A stretch of DNA of 64,000 nt from Luidia sarsii (GCA_949987565.1 OX465102.1:19603493-19667492), one strand, 5' to 3'. Shown: positions 1 through 13,332, counted from the first letter of the stretch. Notes: generated from the sequence alone by a model not told the origin. Numbers and translations are program-made.

Positions 1-744
1 CATAATTTATTCAATTTGGCTAATTGGCCAGTAGCTATAGCCAATCTTTTCTTAATTTCATCTTTTGATGTAACATCCTCATTCAGTGTAGAGCCCAGAT
101 ACTGGAACTTGCTCACTTCCTCTAGTACTTCTCCATTCACCTTTATATCCGTATTATCCTCCTCCTCTCCAACATTTTCATTATTCTTTCTTGATGTTAC
201 CATTACTTTGCTCTTCTCTCTACTAATTTCCATGCCATAACTTCTTGCTGTGCTGTCCAGTCTTTCTGTCAAATCCTTTAGTTCATCCTTAGAACCAGCT
301 ATTAAATCAATGTCGTCGGCAAATCGTAAATTTGAAATATTACGACCACCTACCGATACTGTTCCAGTGAAGTCTGAAAGTGCTTCTTGCATAATTTCTT
401 CTAAGAAAACATTAAATAGACATGGTGAGAGTATGCACCCCTGTCTCACACCTACTGACGTCTTAAACCATTTTAAAGTACTATTCTCAGTCACTACAGC
501 ACTGCTGCCTCTTTCATACAAAGATCTAATAATGTTACACAAATTCAGACTGACATTGTTCTTCTTCAGAATTAACCACAATGCCTCTCTCCAGACCCTG
601 TCAAACGCTTTCTTGAAATCAATAAAGTTGTGGTGGATTTCCATTTGATGGTCTCTATACTTCTCACAGAGAATTCTGACATTAGATATTTGCTCGATTG
701 TACTGCGTCCTGCTCTAAAACCAGCTTGCTCCTCCGAGAGTACA
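1..744 (-). CDS. LINE reverse transcriptase fragment, leading partial unit
   Basis: This is the N-terminal part of the frame described at 3864-5103, cut by the window start. It covers the RT region from the LSEEQAGFR motif through the FADD catalytic motif and into the linker. Confidence 0.9.
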
Positions 745-824
745 TGGCTGTCTCAGACACACTGTCATGTGACGAGTACAATCTAGGTTTAGGGATGGGT
801 ATATGATTTTAGAGGTTGGGTCTG

Positions 825-998
825 GATTAGGGTTAGGGTGAGGATTGGGGTAAGGGTTAGAGTCAGGGCAAGGGATAGGGCCAGTAGGGTTAGGCCTAGG
901 TTAGGGTCAGGGTTAGGGGTAGGGGAAGGGTTAGGGTTAGGGTTAGGGTTAGGGTTAGAGTTAGGGTTGGGGTTGGGGTTAGGGCTAGGATTAGGGTT
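825..998 (+). repeat. Interstitial telomere-type block, unit 1
   Basis: A degenerate TTAGGG-rich tract with four consecutive perfect TTAGGG repeats near 928-957, flanked by TAGGGT, TTGGGG and GTCAGGG variants. The G-rich strand is the plus strand. Confidence 0.92.
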
Positions 999-1743
999 TG
1001 CTTAAACTGCAGGTTGCAGGATTAAAAACACTCTCACATACCACTGGATATACATGTAGCTCTGATATTCATTATGCCCCTGACTGCATTTCTTCCCGGA
1101 ATTGCTTGCATTTTTGTGACACGAGAGAAATGGTCCATATTTACAGAAGTTGTGGCATAGGAGACTCACAATATTCCAGGGGTAGTACGATCCTCTTCGT
1201 GTGATGTGAACCTTTTTATAAATACGCGATGTTTGGCCGGTATTGCTGCTTCACGAGCAAACATTCTTCAGTCCGTATCCATCACCGTCGTACGTACACG
1301 TATCCATGCCAAACACTGCCAGTCAATTCCTTTTTTAATTCTCGGTTTGTTTGTTTTTCGGGGGGGGGGGAGGGTCTGGCAGCAGCTCATTATGGGATCC
1401 ATGCTGTCACTGCTCCTGACATAATCCTCGTTATGACATTAGTCTCCCCCAGCAACTTAAAAACACCCCTCAAAAACCCCCAACTCCGAAAAACAACAAA
1501 CATGTTTCGTTTTACTATATAGTTGTATTGTATTATGCACTGTTAACATTATAAATGCCAATATTTTCTTAAGAACAGTGTTTTAATTACTAAAAACTAA
1601 CTTAACCTCATGTAAATGTCTCAAAACACTCCTCTAAGTGAGGCTCTGTCCTTACTTTGACTCCACCGATCGTTTGTAAACAATCCTGCCATTTTTAAAT
1701 CACCCTCCAAAATGGCCGCCGGGGCACCACCATCCTTACTATA

Positions 1744-2227
1744 GGGTGCAGAACACTAAATAGAGCTCCCATTGAACACTGTACAAAAACACTCACTTTC
1801 AAAGCCAATTATCCCATGCCCAAAAGTCTCTCAGTTCTTGTAGCTATACTTAAAATTGTAGTTTGGACCTTCATCTCTCAGATTCTTTTCAATTTTAGTG
1901 CCCTTAGCCGATTAGATTTTTTGCTAATTACCCCCAGAAAAAAACACCCCCAAAATGTCTAGTCGTCCAAGCCGAATTTCTGCAAGGATTTTGAGATGGA
2001 CCCCTCCACTTCCGCAGCCAAATAGGGCCACATTTAAAGCCAGATATGGTCCAAATTTCATACCAAATTGAAGAGTGAACCCCCAGGTTGTCTTAAGCTT
2101 CACTTGTTCTACAATGTATCAGTTAATTAGCCTCCAAAGACCCCATATTAAAAAAAAGTTGTGGGTACACACTTTATGATAATCAGCTCGGCGGAGCCAT
2201 CTTGGATGGATTTTGTGTGCTGCACCC
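1744..2227 (+). mobile_element. 484-bp terminal-inverted-repeat element (MITE), unit 1
   Basis: The element starts GGGTGCAG and ends CTGCACCC, and the inverted similarity runs on for a few more bases (ACAC). TATA flanks both sides (1740-1743 and 2228-2231). It has no long reading frame. One array unit lacks exactly this sequence plus one TATA, so the boundaries are certain. The right arm holds CCAAGATGGC (minus strand), which resembles a YY1 site. I cannot assign a superfamily. The TATA duplication could also be read as a TA duplication with TA-extended ends, as in Tc1/mariner-like elements. Confidence 0.88.
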
Positions 2228-3474
2228 TATAAGGGGGCTAAACTTTAGAGTTGGATCACAAAATTGGGCTTAAAATATGGCAAAGATGGTACTGATGCAA
2301 CATGTGAAAAAAAATTGAAAAAAAGTATTGCGTTTGTCCGCATTGATTGAAAATGTGATGGGTGGGTGCCCATGCCTTTGTGCATAGTCTGGCATGAGAA
2401 ACCACTGCATAACAATGTGTACACTATAGGGACAAGTCATAAGTTTCATCTAAATTCCCCCTTAATTAGTTGTTCTTGTGTCATAATTTTGATGTTACAG
2501 TAATCGCGACATTACAAACTGTGTAATTAATCAACAGGAGGGGGCACAGAGTGTCAAAGAGGTGTCAAAGAGGTGTCAAAATACAGGGGGCCGAGAGGGG
2601 GGGAGGTTTTACTTTCCTCACATTATCAGTTACCACACATTAATATTGAGTCTTATTTTGCAATTGACTTGGGTAAGGGAAATGCATGGGTCATCCTCAC
2701 AACACTTTCTGACTCAAACTGACCACCCTGCCCCTTAAAGTGGTAAAAGGGGGGTCGGGGGTGGGCGGAGCTTGTTGGCTGCCATCACTGTAAGTTGACT
2801 TCTGGTTGATGTGGCATGACCTCTGGGCTCTTTCAACAGGTGGATGGTATTGCTGAGTCCCCTTGGGTTGCTAGGGAGATGTTGGGGAGGGGGTTGATGT
2901 TGGGTATTTTTGAAACTACATCACACAGCCCTTAAAATACCTTCTAATTGCCCAAATTAGGGCAGGGATGCTTCCTGGCTGTGCGAGTGGGCCCGTTACT
3001 TGAAAACAAGCATTTCCAACTTGTTATTATTATAATTAAATTTGCACATAATGGCAAAAATACTACAAAAGGGGACAGTGTTCTTGCTACATGATCAGAA
3101 TTACTTTATGAACCTGAATATACCACTCATTGCATCAATTGCCTAATTATGGACAGAGGTTGACGAGCATTTACAAGATGCGAAAGTCTTAGCTCAAAAC
3201 GACACAACCATTTGGCACGGAGGCACGCCCTGTTCAAATCAACACCGAGACATGCCAGCTAGGCTGATACACTGGCAATTACATCCAATGAATCTTACAA
3301 ATGAATGAGGTGAATTATGTTATGATGCAGTACAAACTGCATAGGAGGACTGCAGGAATGTGACGCTGCTTCGCTTCGCTCGAAAGATGAAGTGATGACT
3401 CTGGTTGACGAGATCCACCGTATGACTGTGAATTCTGTAGCCGAAACATCTGGACATGCAGACACAGCCAGTTA

Positions 3475-3690
3475 GTGGACCAGATAAACACAGAGCAAGT
3501 TATTGACTTGTTGACACAGAGCTCAGTGGAACTGTGTTCTAAAAAGCTGCACTTGAACATCAGCAGACACACCCTCGACGTGGTGGCACACTCCGAGTCC
3601 AAGAACCAGCTGAGGAGTGTAGACTTGGCTGTCTCAGACACACTGTCATGTGACGAGTACATTGTGAGAGCAAGATATGAGACTAATTAG
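3475..3690 (+). pseudogene. 71-codon frame conserved between units, probably decayed coding remnant
   Basis: An open frame of 71 codons starts MDQINTEQVIDLL and ends RARYETN. Just upstream, from about 3387, another frame reads DEVMTLVDEIHRM and hits stops, so this looks like the tail of a longer broken gene. Copies lie at 7346-7561, 11704-11919, 15762-15977 and, diverged, at 21691-21906. The diverged copy has four amino-acid changes (Q to H, A to V, Q to R, E to K) and about three silent ones, which gives no clear sign of purifying selection. I do not recognise the family. The overlapping 115-codon frame on the other strand is its shadow. Confidence 0.4.
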
Positions 3691-3846
3691 GCATATCAGT
3701 GATAACGCTGTTCACGATAAATGTCTGTGCAGGTTGGTCTTTAATTAAATGGTTCTACCCCCACCTTGTCAACAAATGGGGGCAACAAATTTGCAGATAT
3801 ATCACCACGAGTAACACTTGCAAAGACATGGCAGAAAAAAAGTAAG

Positions 3847-5149
3847 ACAATCTAGGTTTCAGGTCAGGTCACTCCCGTAGCTAAAAGCCGTTGGGGCACA
3901 GTGTTGAGTGTCTTCCTCCAATTCCTTCTATCTTGAGCTGCCCTCACGCATTCCACCACTGTTTGTGCAGTCCATTTTCCAACATCTCCACTCCAGTTCG
4001 CTCTTGGTCTGCCTCTTCTCCTTCTTCCATTAACCATTCCATGCAGGACATCATGCGCCAATGTTCCAGGTCTTCTGCTTACATGTCCAAACCATCGCAA
4101 CTTCCTCTTCTGTGCTACTTTTAGTAGTGGCTCAAATTCTCCAACCTTTTTACGAATTTCACTCCTTACAGACTCATTTGTTCGGTGGTCTTTCCAACTT
4201 ATGCCTAACAATCTTCTGTAGCATCGCATTTCAAAAGCCTCTATTCTCTTTTCCAGGAGAACACTATATGTCCAAGCTTCACATCCGTATAATGCTATTG
4301 ATGTTATTAATGAATGCATTAATTTAAACTTGGTTGGTAGCAAGATATTACGGCTACTCCATAATTTATTCAATTTGGCTAATTGGCCAGTAGCTATAGC
4401 CAATCTTTTCTTAATTTCATCTTTTGATGTAACATCCTCATTCAGTGTAGAGCCCAGATACTGGAACTTGCTCACTTCCTCTAGTACTTCTCCATTCACC
4501 TTTATATCCGTATTATCCTCCTCCTCTCCAACATTTTCATTATTCTTTCTTGATGTTACCATTACTTTGCTCTTCTCTCTACTAATTTCCATGCCATAAC
4601 TTCTTGCTGTGCTGTCCAGTCTTTCTGTCAAATCCTTTAGTTCATCCTTAGAACCAGCTATTAAATCAATGTCGTCGGCAAATCGTAAATTTGAAATATT
4701 ACGACCACCTACCGATACTGTTCCAGTGAAGTCTGAAAGTGCTTCTTGCATAATTTCTTCTAAGAAAACATTAAATAGACATGGTGAGAGTATGCACCCC
4801 TGTCTCACACCTACTGACGTCTTAAACCATTTTAAAGTACTATTCTCAGTCACTACAGCACTGCTGCCTCTTTCATACAAAGATCTAATAATGTTACACA
4901 AATTCAGACTGACATTGTTCTTCTTCAGAATTAACCACAATGCCTCTCTCCAGACCCTGTCAAACGCTTTCTTGAAATCAATAAAGTTGTGGTGGATTTC
5001 CATTTGATGGTCTCTATACTTCTCACAGAGAATTCTGACATTAGATATTTGCTCGATTGTACTGCGTCCTGCTCTAAAACCAGCTTGCTCCTCCGAGAGT
5101 ACATGGCTGTCTCAGACACACTGTCATGTGACGAGTACAATCTAGGTTT
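3847..5149 (-). mobile_element. 5'-truncated LINE insertion with 13-bp target duplication
   Basis: The insert lies on the minus strand between two copies of ACAATCTAGGTTT (3847-3859 and 5137-5149). The LINE part is 3860-5103. Between its truncated 5' end and the right duplication sits a 36-bp copy (5104-5139) of sequence found 1.48 kb to the left at 3626-3661, only about 190 bp from the insertion site before insertion. The LINE ends four bases after its stop codon, with a (TGACC)2 end and no poly-A. The diverged unit at 22059-22071 has one copy of the 13-mer and no insert, so it is the empty site. The same insertion is present in every array unit. Confidence 0.92.
3864..5103 (-). CDS. LINE reverse transcriptase, 5'-truncated, unit 2
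   Basis: This is a non-LTR retrotransposon reverse transcriptase. It would copy element RNA at a nicked chromosomal target. The frame is open from the truncation point at 5103, starting LSEEQAGFRAGRST. The 380-codon ORF from the internal ATG at 5003 is only its downstream part. Visible RT motifs in order are FIDFKKAFDRVW, GVRQGCILSPCLFN and the catalytic RFADDIDLI. The C-terminal part has the KRKLRWFGHV and GRRRRGRPRANW segments common to LINE tails. The endonuclease and RT N-terminus are missing, so the copy cannot be autonomous. The near-absent 3' UTR fits RTE-like elements, but the clade is not certain. The frame is the same in all four full units, so spread was by tandem amplification rather than by retrotransposition. 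Confidence 0.93.
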
Positions 5150-5183
5150 AGGGATGGGTATATGATTTTAGAGGTTGGGTCTG

Positions 5184-5357
5184 GATTAGGGTTAGGGTGA
5201 GGATTGGGGTAAGGGTTAGAGTCAGGGCAAGGGATAGGGCCAGTAGGGTTAGGCCTAGGTTAGGGTCAGGGTTAGGGGTAGGGGAAGGGTTAGGGTTAGG
5301 GTTAGGGTTAGGGTTAGAGTTAGGGTTGGGGTTGGGGTTAGGGCTAGGATTAGGGTT
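5184..5357 (+). repeat. Interstitial telomere-type block, unit 2
   Basis: Same tract as at 825-998, with four consecutive perfect TTAGGG repeats. Confidence 0.92.
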
Positions 5358-6097
5358 TGCTTAAACTGCAGGTTGCAGGATTAAAAACACTCTCACATAC
5401 CACTGGATATACATGTAGCTCTGATATTCATTATGCCCCTGACTGCATTTCTTCCCGGAATTGCTTGCATTTTTGTGACACGAGAGAAATGGTCCATATT
5501 TACAGAAGTTGTGGCATAGGAGACTCACAATATTCCAGGGGTAGTACGATCCTCTTCGTGTGATGTGAACCTTTTTATAAATACGCGATGTTTGGCCGGT
5601 ATTGCTGCTTCACGAGCAAACATTCTTCAGTCCGTATCCATCACCGTCGTACGTACACGTATCCATGCCAAACACTGCCAGTCAATTCCTTTTTTAATTC
5701 TCGGTTTGTTTGTTTTTCGGGGGGGGGGGAGGGTCTGGCAGCAGCTCATTATGGGATCCATGCTGTCACTGCTCCTGACATAATCCTCGTTATGACATTA
5801 GTCTCCCCCAGCAACTTAAAAACACCCCTCAAAAACCCCCAACTCCGAAAAACAACAAACATGTTTCGTTTTACTATATAGTTGTATTGTATTATGCACT
5901 GTTAACATTATAAATGCCAATATTTTCTTAAGAACAGTGTTTTAATTACTAAAAACTAACTTAACCTCATGTAAATGTCTCAAAACACTCCTCTAAGTGA
6001 GGCTCTGTCCTTACTTTGACTCCACCGATCGTTTGTAAACAATCCTGCCATTTTTAAATCACCCTCCAAAATGGCCGCCGGGGCACCACCATCCTTA

Positions 6098-6101
6098 CTA
6101 T
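6098..6101. other. Empty site of the 484-bp element, unit 2
   Basis: The left flank (CATCCTTAC) and right flank (AGGGGGCTAAAC) of the element meet here with a single TATA. The unit is 488 bp shorter than unit 1, which equals the element plus one TATA. Confidence 0.93.
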
Positions 6102-7734
6102 AAGGGGGCTAAACTTTAGAGTTGGATCACAAAATTGGGCTTAAAATATGGCAAAGATGGTACTGATGCAACATGTGAAAAAAAATTGAAAAAAAGTATT
6201 GCGTTTGTCCGCATTGATTGAAAATGTGATGGGTGGGTGCCCATGCCTTTGTGCATAGTCTGGCATGAGAAACCACTGCATAACAATGTGTACACTATAG
6301 GGACAAGTCATAAGTTTCATCTAAATTCCCCCTTAATTAGTTGTTCTTGTGTCATAATTTTGATGTTACAGTAATCGCGACATTACAAACTGTGTAATTA
6401 ATCAACAGGAGGGGGCACAGAGTGTCAAAGAGGTGTCAAAGAGGTGTCAAAATACAGGGGGCCGAGAGGGGGGGAGGTTTTACTTTCCTCACATTATCAG
6501 TTACCACACATTAATATTGAGTCTTATTTTGCAATTGACTTGGGTAAGGGAAATGCATGGGTCATCCTCACAACACTTTCTGACTCAAACTGACCACCCT
6601 GCCCCTTAAAGTGGTAAAAGGGGGGTCGGGGGTGGGCGGAGCTTGTTGGCTGCCATCACTGTAAGTTGACTTCTGGTTGATGTGGCATGACCTCTGGGCT
6701 CTTTCAACAGGTGGATGGTATTGCTGAGTCCCCTTGGGTTGCTAGGGAGATGTTGGGGAGGGGGTTGATGTTGGGTATTTTTGAAACTACATCACACAGC
6801 CCTTAAAATACCTTCTAATTGCCCAAATTAGGGCAGGGATGCTTCCTGGCTGTGCGAGTGGGCCCGTTACTTGAAAACAAGCATTTCCAACTTGTTATTA
6901 TTATAATTAAATTTGCACATAATGGCAAAAATACTACAAAAGGGGACAGTGTTCTTGCTACATGATCAGAATTACTTTATGAACCTGAATATACCACTCA
7001 TTGCATCAATTGCCTAATTATGGACAGAGGTTGACGAGCATTTACAAGATGCGAAAGTCTTAGCTCAAAACGACACAACCATTTGGCACGGAGGCACGCC
7101 CTGTTCAAATCAACACCGAGACATGCCAGCTAGGCTGATACACTGGCAATTACATCCAATGAATCTTACAAATGAATGAGGTGAATTATGTTATGATGCA
7201 GTACAAACTGCATAGGAGGACTGCAGGAATGTGACGCTGCTTCGCTTCGCTCGAAAGATGAAGTGATGACTCTGGTTGACGAGATCCACCGTATGACTGT
7301 GAATTCTGTAGCCGAAACATCTGGACATGCAGACACAGCCAGTTAGTGGACCAGATAAACACAGAGCAAGTTATTGACTTGTTGACACAGAGCTCAGTGG
7401 AACTGTGTTCTAAAAAGCTGCACTTGAACATCAGCAGACACACCCTCGACGTGGTGGCACACTCCGAGTCCAAGAACCAGCTGAGGAGTGTAGACTTGGC
7501 TGTCTCAGACACACTGTCATGTGACGAGTACATTGTGAGAGCAAGATATGAGACTAATTAGGCATATCAGTGATAACGCTGTTCACGATAAATGTCTGTG
7601 CAGGTTGGTCTTTAATTAAATGGTTCTACCCCCACCTTGTCAACAAATGGGGGCAACAAATTTGCAGATATATCACCACGAGTAACACTTGCAAAGACAT
7701 GGCAGAAAAAAAGTAAGACAATCTAGGTTTCAGG

Positions 7735-8974
7735 TCAGGTCACTCCCGTAGCTAAAAGCCGTTGGGGCACAGTGTTGAGTGTCTTCCTCCAATTCCTTCT
7801 ATCTTGAGCTGCCCTCACGCATTCCACCACTGTTTGTGCAGTCCATTTTCCAACATCTCCACTCCAGTTCGCTCTTGGTCTGCCTCTTCTCCTTCTTCCA
7901 TTAACCATTCCATGCAGGACATCATGCGCCAATGTTCCAGGTCTTCTGCTTACATGTCCAAACCATCGCAACTTCCTCTTCTGTGCTACTTTTAGTAGTG
8001 GCTCAAATTCTCCAACCTTTTTACGAATTTCACTCCTTACAGACTCATTTGTTCGGTGGTCTTTCCAACTTATGCCTAACAATCTTCTGTAGCATCGCAT
8101 TTCAAAAGCCTCTATTCTCTTTTCCAGGAGAACACTATATGTCCAAGCTTCACATCCGTATAATGCTATTGATGTTATTAATGAATGCATTAATTTAAAC
8201 TTGGTTGGTAGCAAGATATTACGGCTACTCCATAATTTATTCAATTTGGCTAATTGGCCAGTAGCTATAGCCAATCTTTTCTTAATTTCATCTTTTGATG
8301 TAACATCCTCATTCAGTGTAGAGCCCAGATACTGGAACTTGCTCACTTCCTCTAGTACTTCTCCATTCACCTTTATATCAGTATTATCCTCCTCCTCTCC
8401 AACATTTTCATTATTCTTTCTTGATGTTACCATTACTTTGCTCTTCTCTCTACTAATTTCCATGCCATAACTTCTTGCTGTGCTGTCCAGTCTTTCTGTC
8501 AAATCCTTTAGTTCATCCTTAGAACCAGCTATTAAATCAATGTCGTCGGCAAATCGTAAATTTGAAATATTACGACCACCTACCGATACTGTTCCAGTGA
8601 AGTCTGAAAGTGCTTCTTGCATAATTTCTTCTAAGAAAACATTAAATAGACATGGTGAGAGTATGCACCCCTGTCTCACACCTACTGACGTCTTAAACCA
8701 TTTTAAAGTACTATTCTCAGTCACTACAGCACTGCTGCCTCTTTCATACAAAGATCTAATAATGTTACACAAATTCAGACTGACATTGTTCTTCTTCAGA
8801 ATTAACCACAATGCCTCTCTCCAGACCCTGTCAAACGCTTTCTTGAAATCAATAAAGTTGTGGTGGATTTCCATTTGATGGTCTCTATACTTCTCACAGA
8901 GAATTCTGACATTAGATATTTGCTCGATTGTACTGCGTCCTGCTCTAAAACCAGCTTGCTCCTCCGAGAGTACA
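7735..8974 (-). CDS. LINE reverse transcriptase, 5'-truncated, unit 3
   Basis: Same open frame as at 3864-5103. The C-to-A change seen at 8379 does not change the protein. Confidence 0.92.
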
Positions 8975-9054
8975 TGGCTGTCTCAGACACACTGTCATGT
9001 GACGAGTACAATCTAGGTTTAGGGATGGGTATATGATTTTAGAGGTTGGGTCTG

Positions 9055-9228
9055 GATTAGGGTTAGGGTGAGGATTGGGGTAAGGGTTAGAGTCAGGGCA
9101 AGGGATAGGGCCAGTAGGGTTAGGCCTAGGTTAGGGTCAGGGTTAGGGGTAGGGGAAGGGTTAGGGTTAGGGTTAGGGTTAGGGTTAGAGTTAGGGTTGG
9201 GGTTGGGGTTAGGGCTAGGATTAGGGTT
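9055..9228 (+). repeat. Interstitial telomere-type block, unit 3
   Basis: Same tract as at 825-998. Confidence 0.92.
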
Positions 9229-9972
9229 TGCTTAAACTGCAGGTTGCAGGATTAAAAACACTCTCACATACCACTGGATATACATGTAGCTCTGATATTC
9301 ATTATGCCCCTGACTGCATTTCTTCCCGGAATTGCTTGCATTTTTGTGACACGAGAGAAATGGTCCATATTTACAGAAGTTGTGGCATAGGAGACTCACA
9401 ATATTCCAGGGGTAGTACGATCCTCTTCGTGTGATGTGAACCTTTTTATAAATACGCGATGTTTGGCCGGTATTGCTGCTTCACGAGCAAACATTCTTCA
9501 GTCCGTATCCATCACCGTCGTACGTACACGTATCCATGCCAAACACTGCCAGTCAATTCCTTTTTTAATTCTCGGTTTGTTTGTTTTTCGGGGGGGGGGA
9601 GGGTCTGGCAGCAGCTCATTATGGGATCCATGCTGTCACTGCTCCTGACATAATCCTCGTTATGACATTAGTCTCCCCCAGCAACTTAAAAACACCCCTC
9701 AAAAACCCCCAACTCCGAAAAACAACAAACATGTTTCGTTTTACTATATAGTTGTATTGTATTATGCACTGTTAACATTATAAATGCCAATATTTTCTTA
9801 AGAACAGTGTTTTAATTACTAAAAACTAACTTAACCTCATGTAAATGTCTCAAAACACTCCTCTAAGTGAGGCTCTGTCCTTACTTTGACTCCACCGATC
9901 GTTTGTAAACAATCCTGCCATTTTTAAATCACCCTCCAAAATGGCCGCCGGGGCACCACCATCCTTACTATA

Positions 9973-10456
9973 GGGTGCAGAACACTAAATAGAGCTCCCA
10001 TTGAACACTGTACAAAAACACTCACTTTCAAAGCCAATTATCCCATGCCCAAAAGTCTCTCAGTTCTTGTAGCTATACTTAAAATTGTAGTTTGGACCTT
10101 CATCTCTCAGATTCTTTTCAATTTTAGTGCCCTTAGCCGATTAGATTTTTTGCTAATTACCCCCAGAAAAAAACACCCCCAAAATGTCTAGTCGTCCAAG
10201 CCGAATTTCTGCAAGGATTTTGAGATGGACCCCTCCACTTCCGCAGCCAAATAGGGCCACATTTAAAGCCAGATATGGTCCAAATTTCATACCAAATTGA
10301 AGAGTGAACCCCCAGGTTGTCTTAAGCTTCACTTGTTCCACAATGTATCAGTTAATTAGCCTCCAAAGACCCCATATTAAAAAAAAGTTGTGGGTACACA
10401 CTTTATGATAATCAGCTCGGCGGAGCCATCTTGGATGGATTTTGTGTGCTGCACCC
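9973..10456 (+). mobile_element. 484-bp TIR element, unit 3
   Basis: Full-length copy flanked by TATA at 9969-9972 and 10457-10460. One substitution (10338) separates it from the unit 1 copy in the part I compared. Confidence 0.88.
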
Positions 10457-12092
10457 TATAAGGGGGCTAAACTTTAGAGTTGGATCACAAAATTGGGCTT
10501 AAAATATGGCAAAGATGGTACTGATGCAACATGTGAAAAAAAATTGAAAAAAAGTATTGCGTTTGTCCGCATTGATTGAAAATGTGATGGGTGGGTGCCC
10601 ATGCCTTTGTGCATAGTCTGGCATGAGAAACCACTGCATAACAATGTGTACACTATAGGGACAAGTCATAAGTTTCATCTAAATTCCCCCTTAATTAGTT
10701 GTTCTTGTGTCATAATTTTGATGTTACAGTAATCGCGACATTACAAACTGTGTAATTAATCAACAGGAGGGGGCACAGAGTGTCAAAGAGGTGTCAAAGA
10801 GGTGTCAAAATACAGGGGGCCGAGAGGGGGGGAGGTTTTACTTTCCTCACATTATCAGTTACCACACATTAATATTGAGTCTTATTTTGCAATTGACTTG
10901 GGTAAGGGAAATGCATGGGTCATCCTCACAACACTTTCTGACTCAAACTGACCACCCTGCCCCTTAAAGTGGTAAAAGGGGGGTCGGGGGTGGGCGGAGC
11001 TTGTTGGCTGCCATCACTGTAAGTTGACTTCTGGTTGATGTGGCATGACCTCTGGGCTCTTTCAACAGGTGGATGGTATTGCTGAGTCCCCTTGGGTTGC
11101 TAGGGAGATGTTGGGGAGGGGGTTGATGTTGGGTATTTTTGAAACTACATCACACAGCCCTTAAAATACCTTCTAATTGCCCAAATTAGGGCAGGGATGC
11201 TTCCTGGCTGTGCGAGTGGGCCCGTTACTTGAAAACAAGCATTTCCAACTTGTTATTATTATAATTAAATTTGCACATAATGGCAAAAATACTACAAAAG
11301 GGGACAGTGTTCTTGCTACATGATCAGAATTACTTTATGAACCTGAATATACCACTCATTGCATCAATTGCCTAATTATGGACAGAGGTTGACGAGCATT
11401 TACAAGATGCGAAAGTCTTAGCTCAAAACGACACAACCATTTGGCACGGAGGCACGCCCTGTTCAAATCAACACCGAGACATGCCAGCTAGGCTGATACA
11501 CTGGCAATTACATCCAATGAATCTTACAAATGAATGAGGTGAATTATGTTATGATGCAGTACAAACTGCATAGGAGGACTGCAGGAATGTGACGCTGCTT
11601 CGCTTCGCTCGAAAGATGAAGTGATGACTCTGGTTGACGAGATCCACCGTATGACTGTGAATTCTGTAGCCGAAACATCTGGACATGCAGACACAGCCAG
11701 TTAGTGGACCAGATAAACACAGAGCAAGTTATTGACTTGTTGACACAGAGCTCAGTGGAACTGTGTTCTAAAAAGCTGCACTTGAACATCAGCAGACACA
11801 CCCTCGACGTGGTGGCACACTCCGAGTCCAAGAACCAGCTGAGGAGTGTAGACTTGGCTGTCTCAGACACACTGTCATGTGACGAGTACATTGTGAGAGC
11901 AAGATATGAGACTAATTAGGCATATCAGTGATAACGCTGTTCACGATAAATGTCTGTGCAGGTTGGTCTTTAATTAAATGGTTCTACCCCCACCTTGTCA
12001 ACAAATGGGGGCAACAAATTTGCAGATATATCACCACGAGTAACACTTGCAAAGACATGGCAGAAAAAAAGTAAGACAATCTAGGTTTCAGG

Positions 12093-13332
12093 TCAGGTCA
12101 CTCCCGTAGCTAAAAGCCGTTGGGGCACAGTGTTGAGTGTCTTCCTCCAATTCCTTCTATCTTGAGCTGCCCTCACGCATTCCACCACTGTTTGTGCAGT
12201 CCATTTTCCAACATCTCCACTCCAGTTCGCTCTTGGTCTGCCTCTTCTCCTTCTTCCATTAACCATTCCATGCAGGACATCATGCGCCAATGTTCCAGGT
12301 CTTCTGCTTACATGTCCAAACCATCGCAACTTCCTCTTCTGTGCTACTTTTAGTAGTGGCTCAAATTCTCCAACCTTTTTACGAATTTCACTCCTTACAG
12401 ACTCATTTGTTCGGTGGTCTTTCCAACTTATGCCTAACAATCTTCTGTAGCATCGCATTTCAAAAGCCTCTATTCTCTTTTCCAGGAGAACACTATATGT
12501 CCAAGCTTCACATCCGTATAATGCTATTGATGTTATTAATGAATGCATTAATTTAAACTTGGTTGGTAGCAAGATATTACGGCTACTCCATAATTTATTC
12601 AATTTGGCTAATTGGCCAGTAGCTATAGCCAATCTTTTCTTAATTTCATCTTTTGATGTAACATCCTCATTCAGTGTAGAGCCCAGATACTGGAACTTGC
12701 TCACTTCCTCTAGTACTTCTCCATTCACCTTTATATCCGTATTATCCTCCTCCTCTCCAACATTTTCATTATTCTTTCTTGATGTTACCATTACTTTGCT
12801 CTTCTCTCTACTAATTTCCATGCCATAACTTCTTGCTGTGCTGTCCAGTCTTTCTGTCAAATCCTTTAGTTCATCCTTAGAACCAGCTATTAAATCAATG
12901 TCGTCGGCAAATCGTAAATTTGAAATATTACGACCACCTACCGATACTGTTCCAGTGAAGTCTGAAAGTGCTTCTTGCATAATTTCTTCTAAGAAAACAT
13001 TAAATAGACATGGTGAGAGTATGCACCCCTGTCTCACACCTACTGACGTCTTAAACCATTTTAAAGTACTATTCTCAGTCACTACAGCACTGCTGCCTCT
13101 TTCATACAAAGATCTAATAATGTTACACAAATTCAGACTGACATTGTTCTTCTTCAGAATTAACCACAATGCCTCTCTCCAGACCCTGTCAAACGCTTTC
13201 TTGAAATCAATAAAGTTGTGGTGGATTTCCATTTGATGGTCTCTATACTTCTCACAGAGAATTCTGACATTAGATATTTGCTCGATTGTACTGCGTCCTG
13301 CTCTAAAACCAGCTTGCTCCTCCGAGAGTACA
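12093..13332 (-). CDS. LINE reverse transcriptase, 5'-truncated, unit 4
   Basis: Same open frame as at 3864-5103. Confidence 0.92.

Noticed and set aside
250..648. 132-codon plus-strand frame, repeated in every unit
   Set aside because: It is the antisense shadow of the LINE reverse transcriptase, which has clear RT motifs on the minus strand.
2552..2583. Short direct repeats (GTGTCAAAGAG) as a CRISPR-like array
   Set aside because: Only three adjacent copies without spacers, in a eukaryotic genome.
3315..3662. 115-codon minus-strand frame in each unit
   Set aside because: Overlaps the 71-codon plus-strand remnant and has no recognisable motif. The plus-strand reading is the more protein-like.
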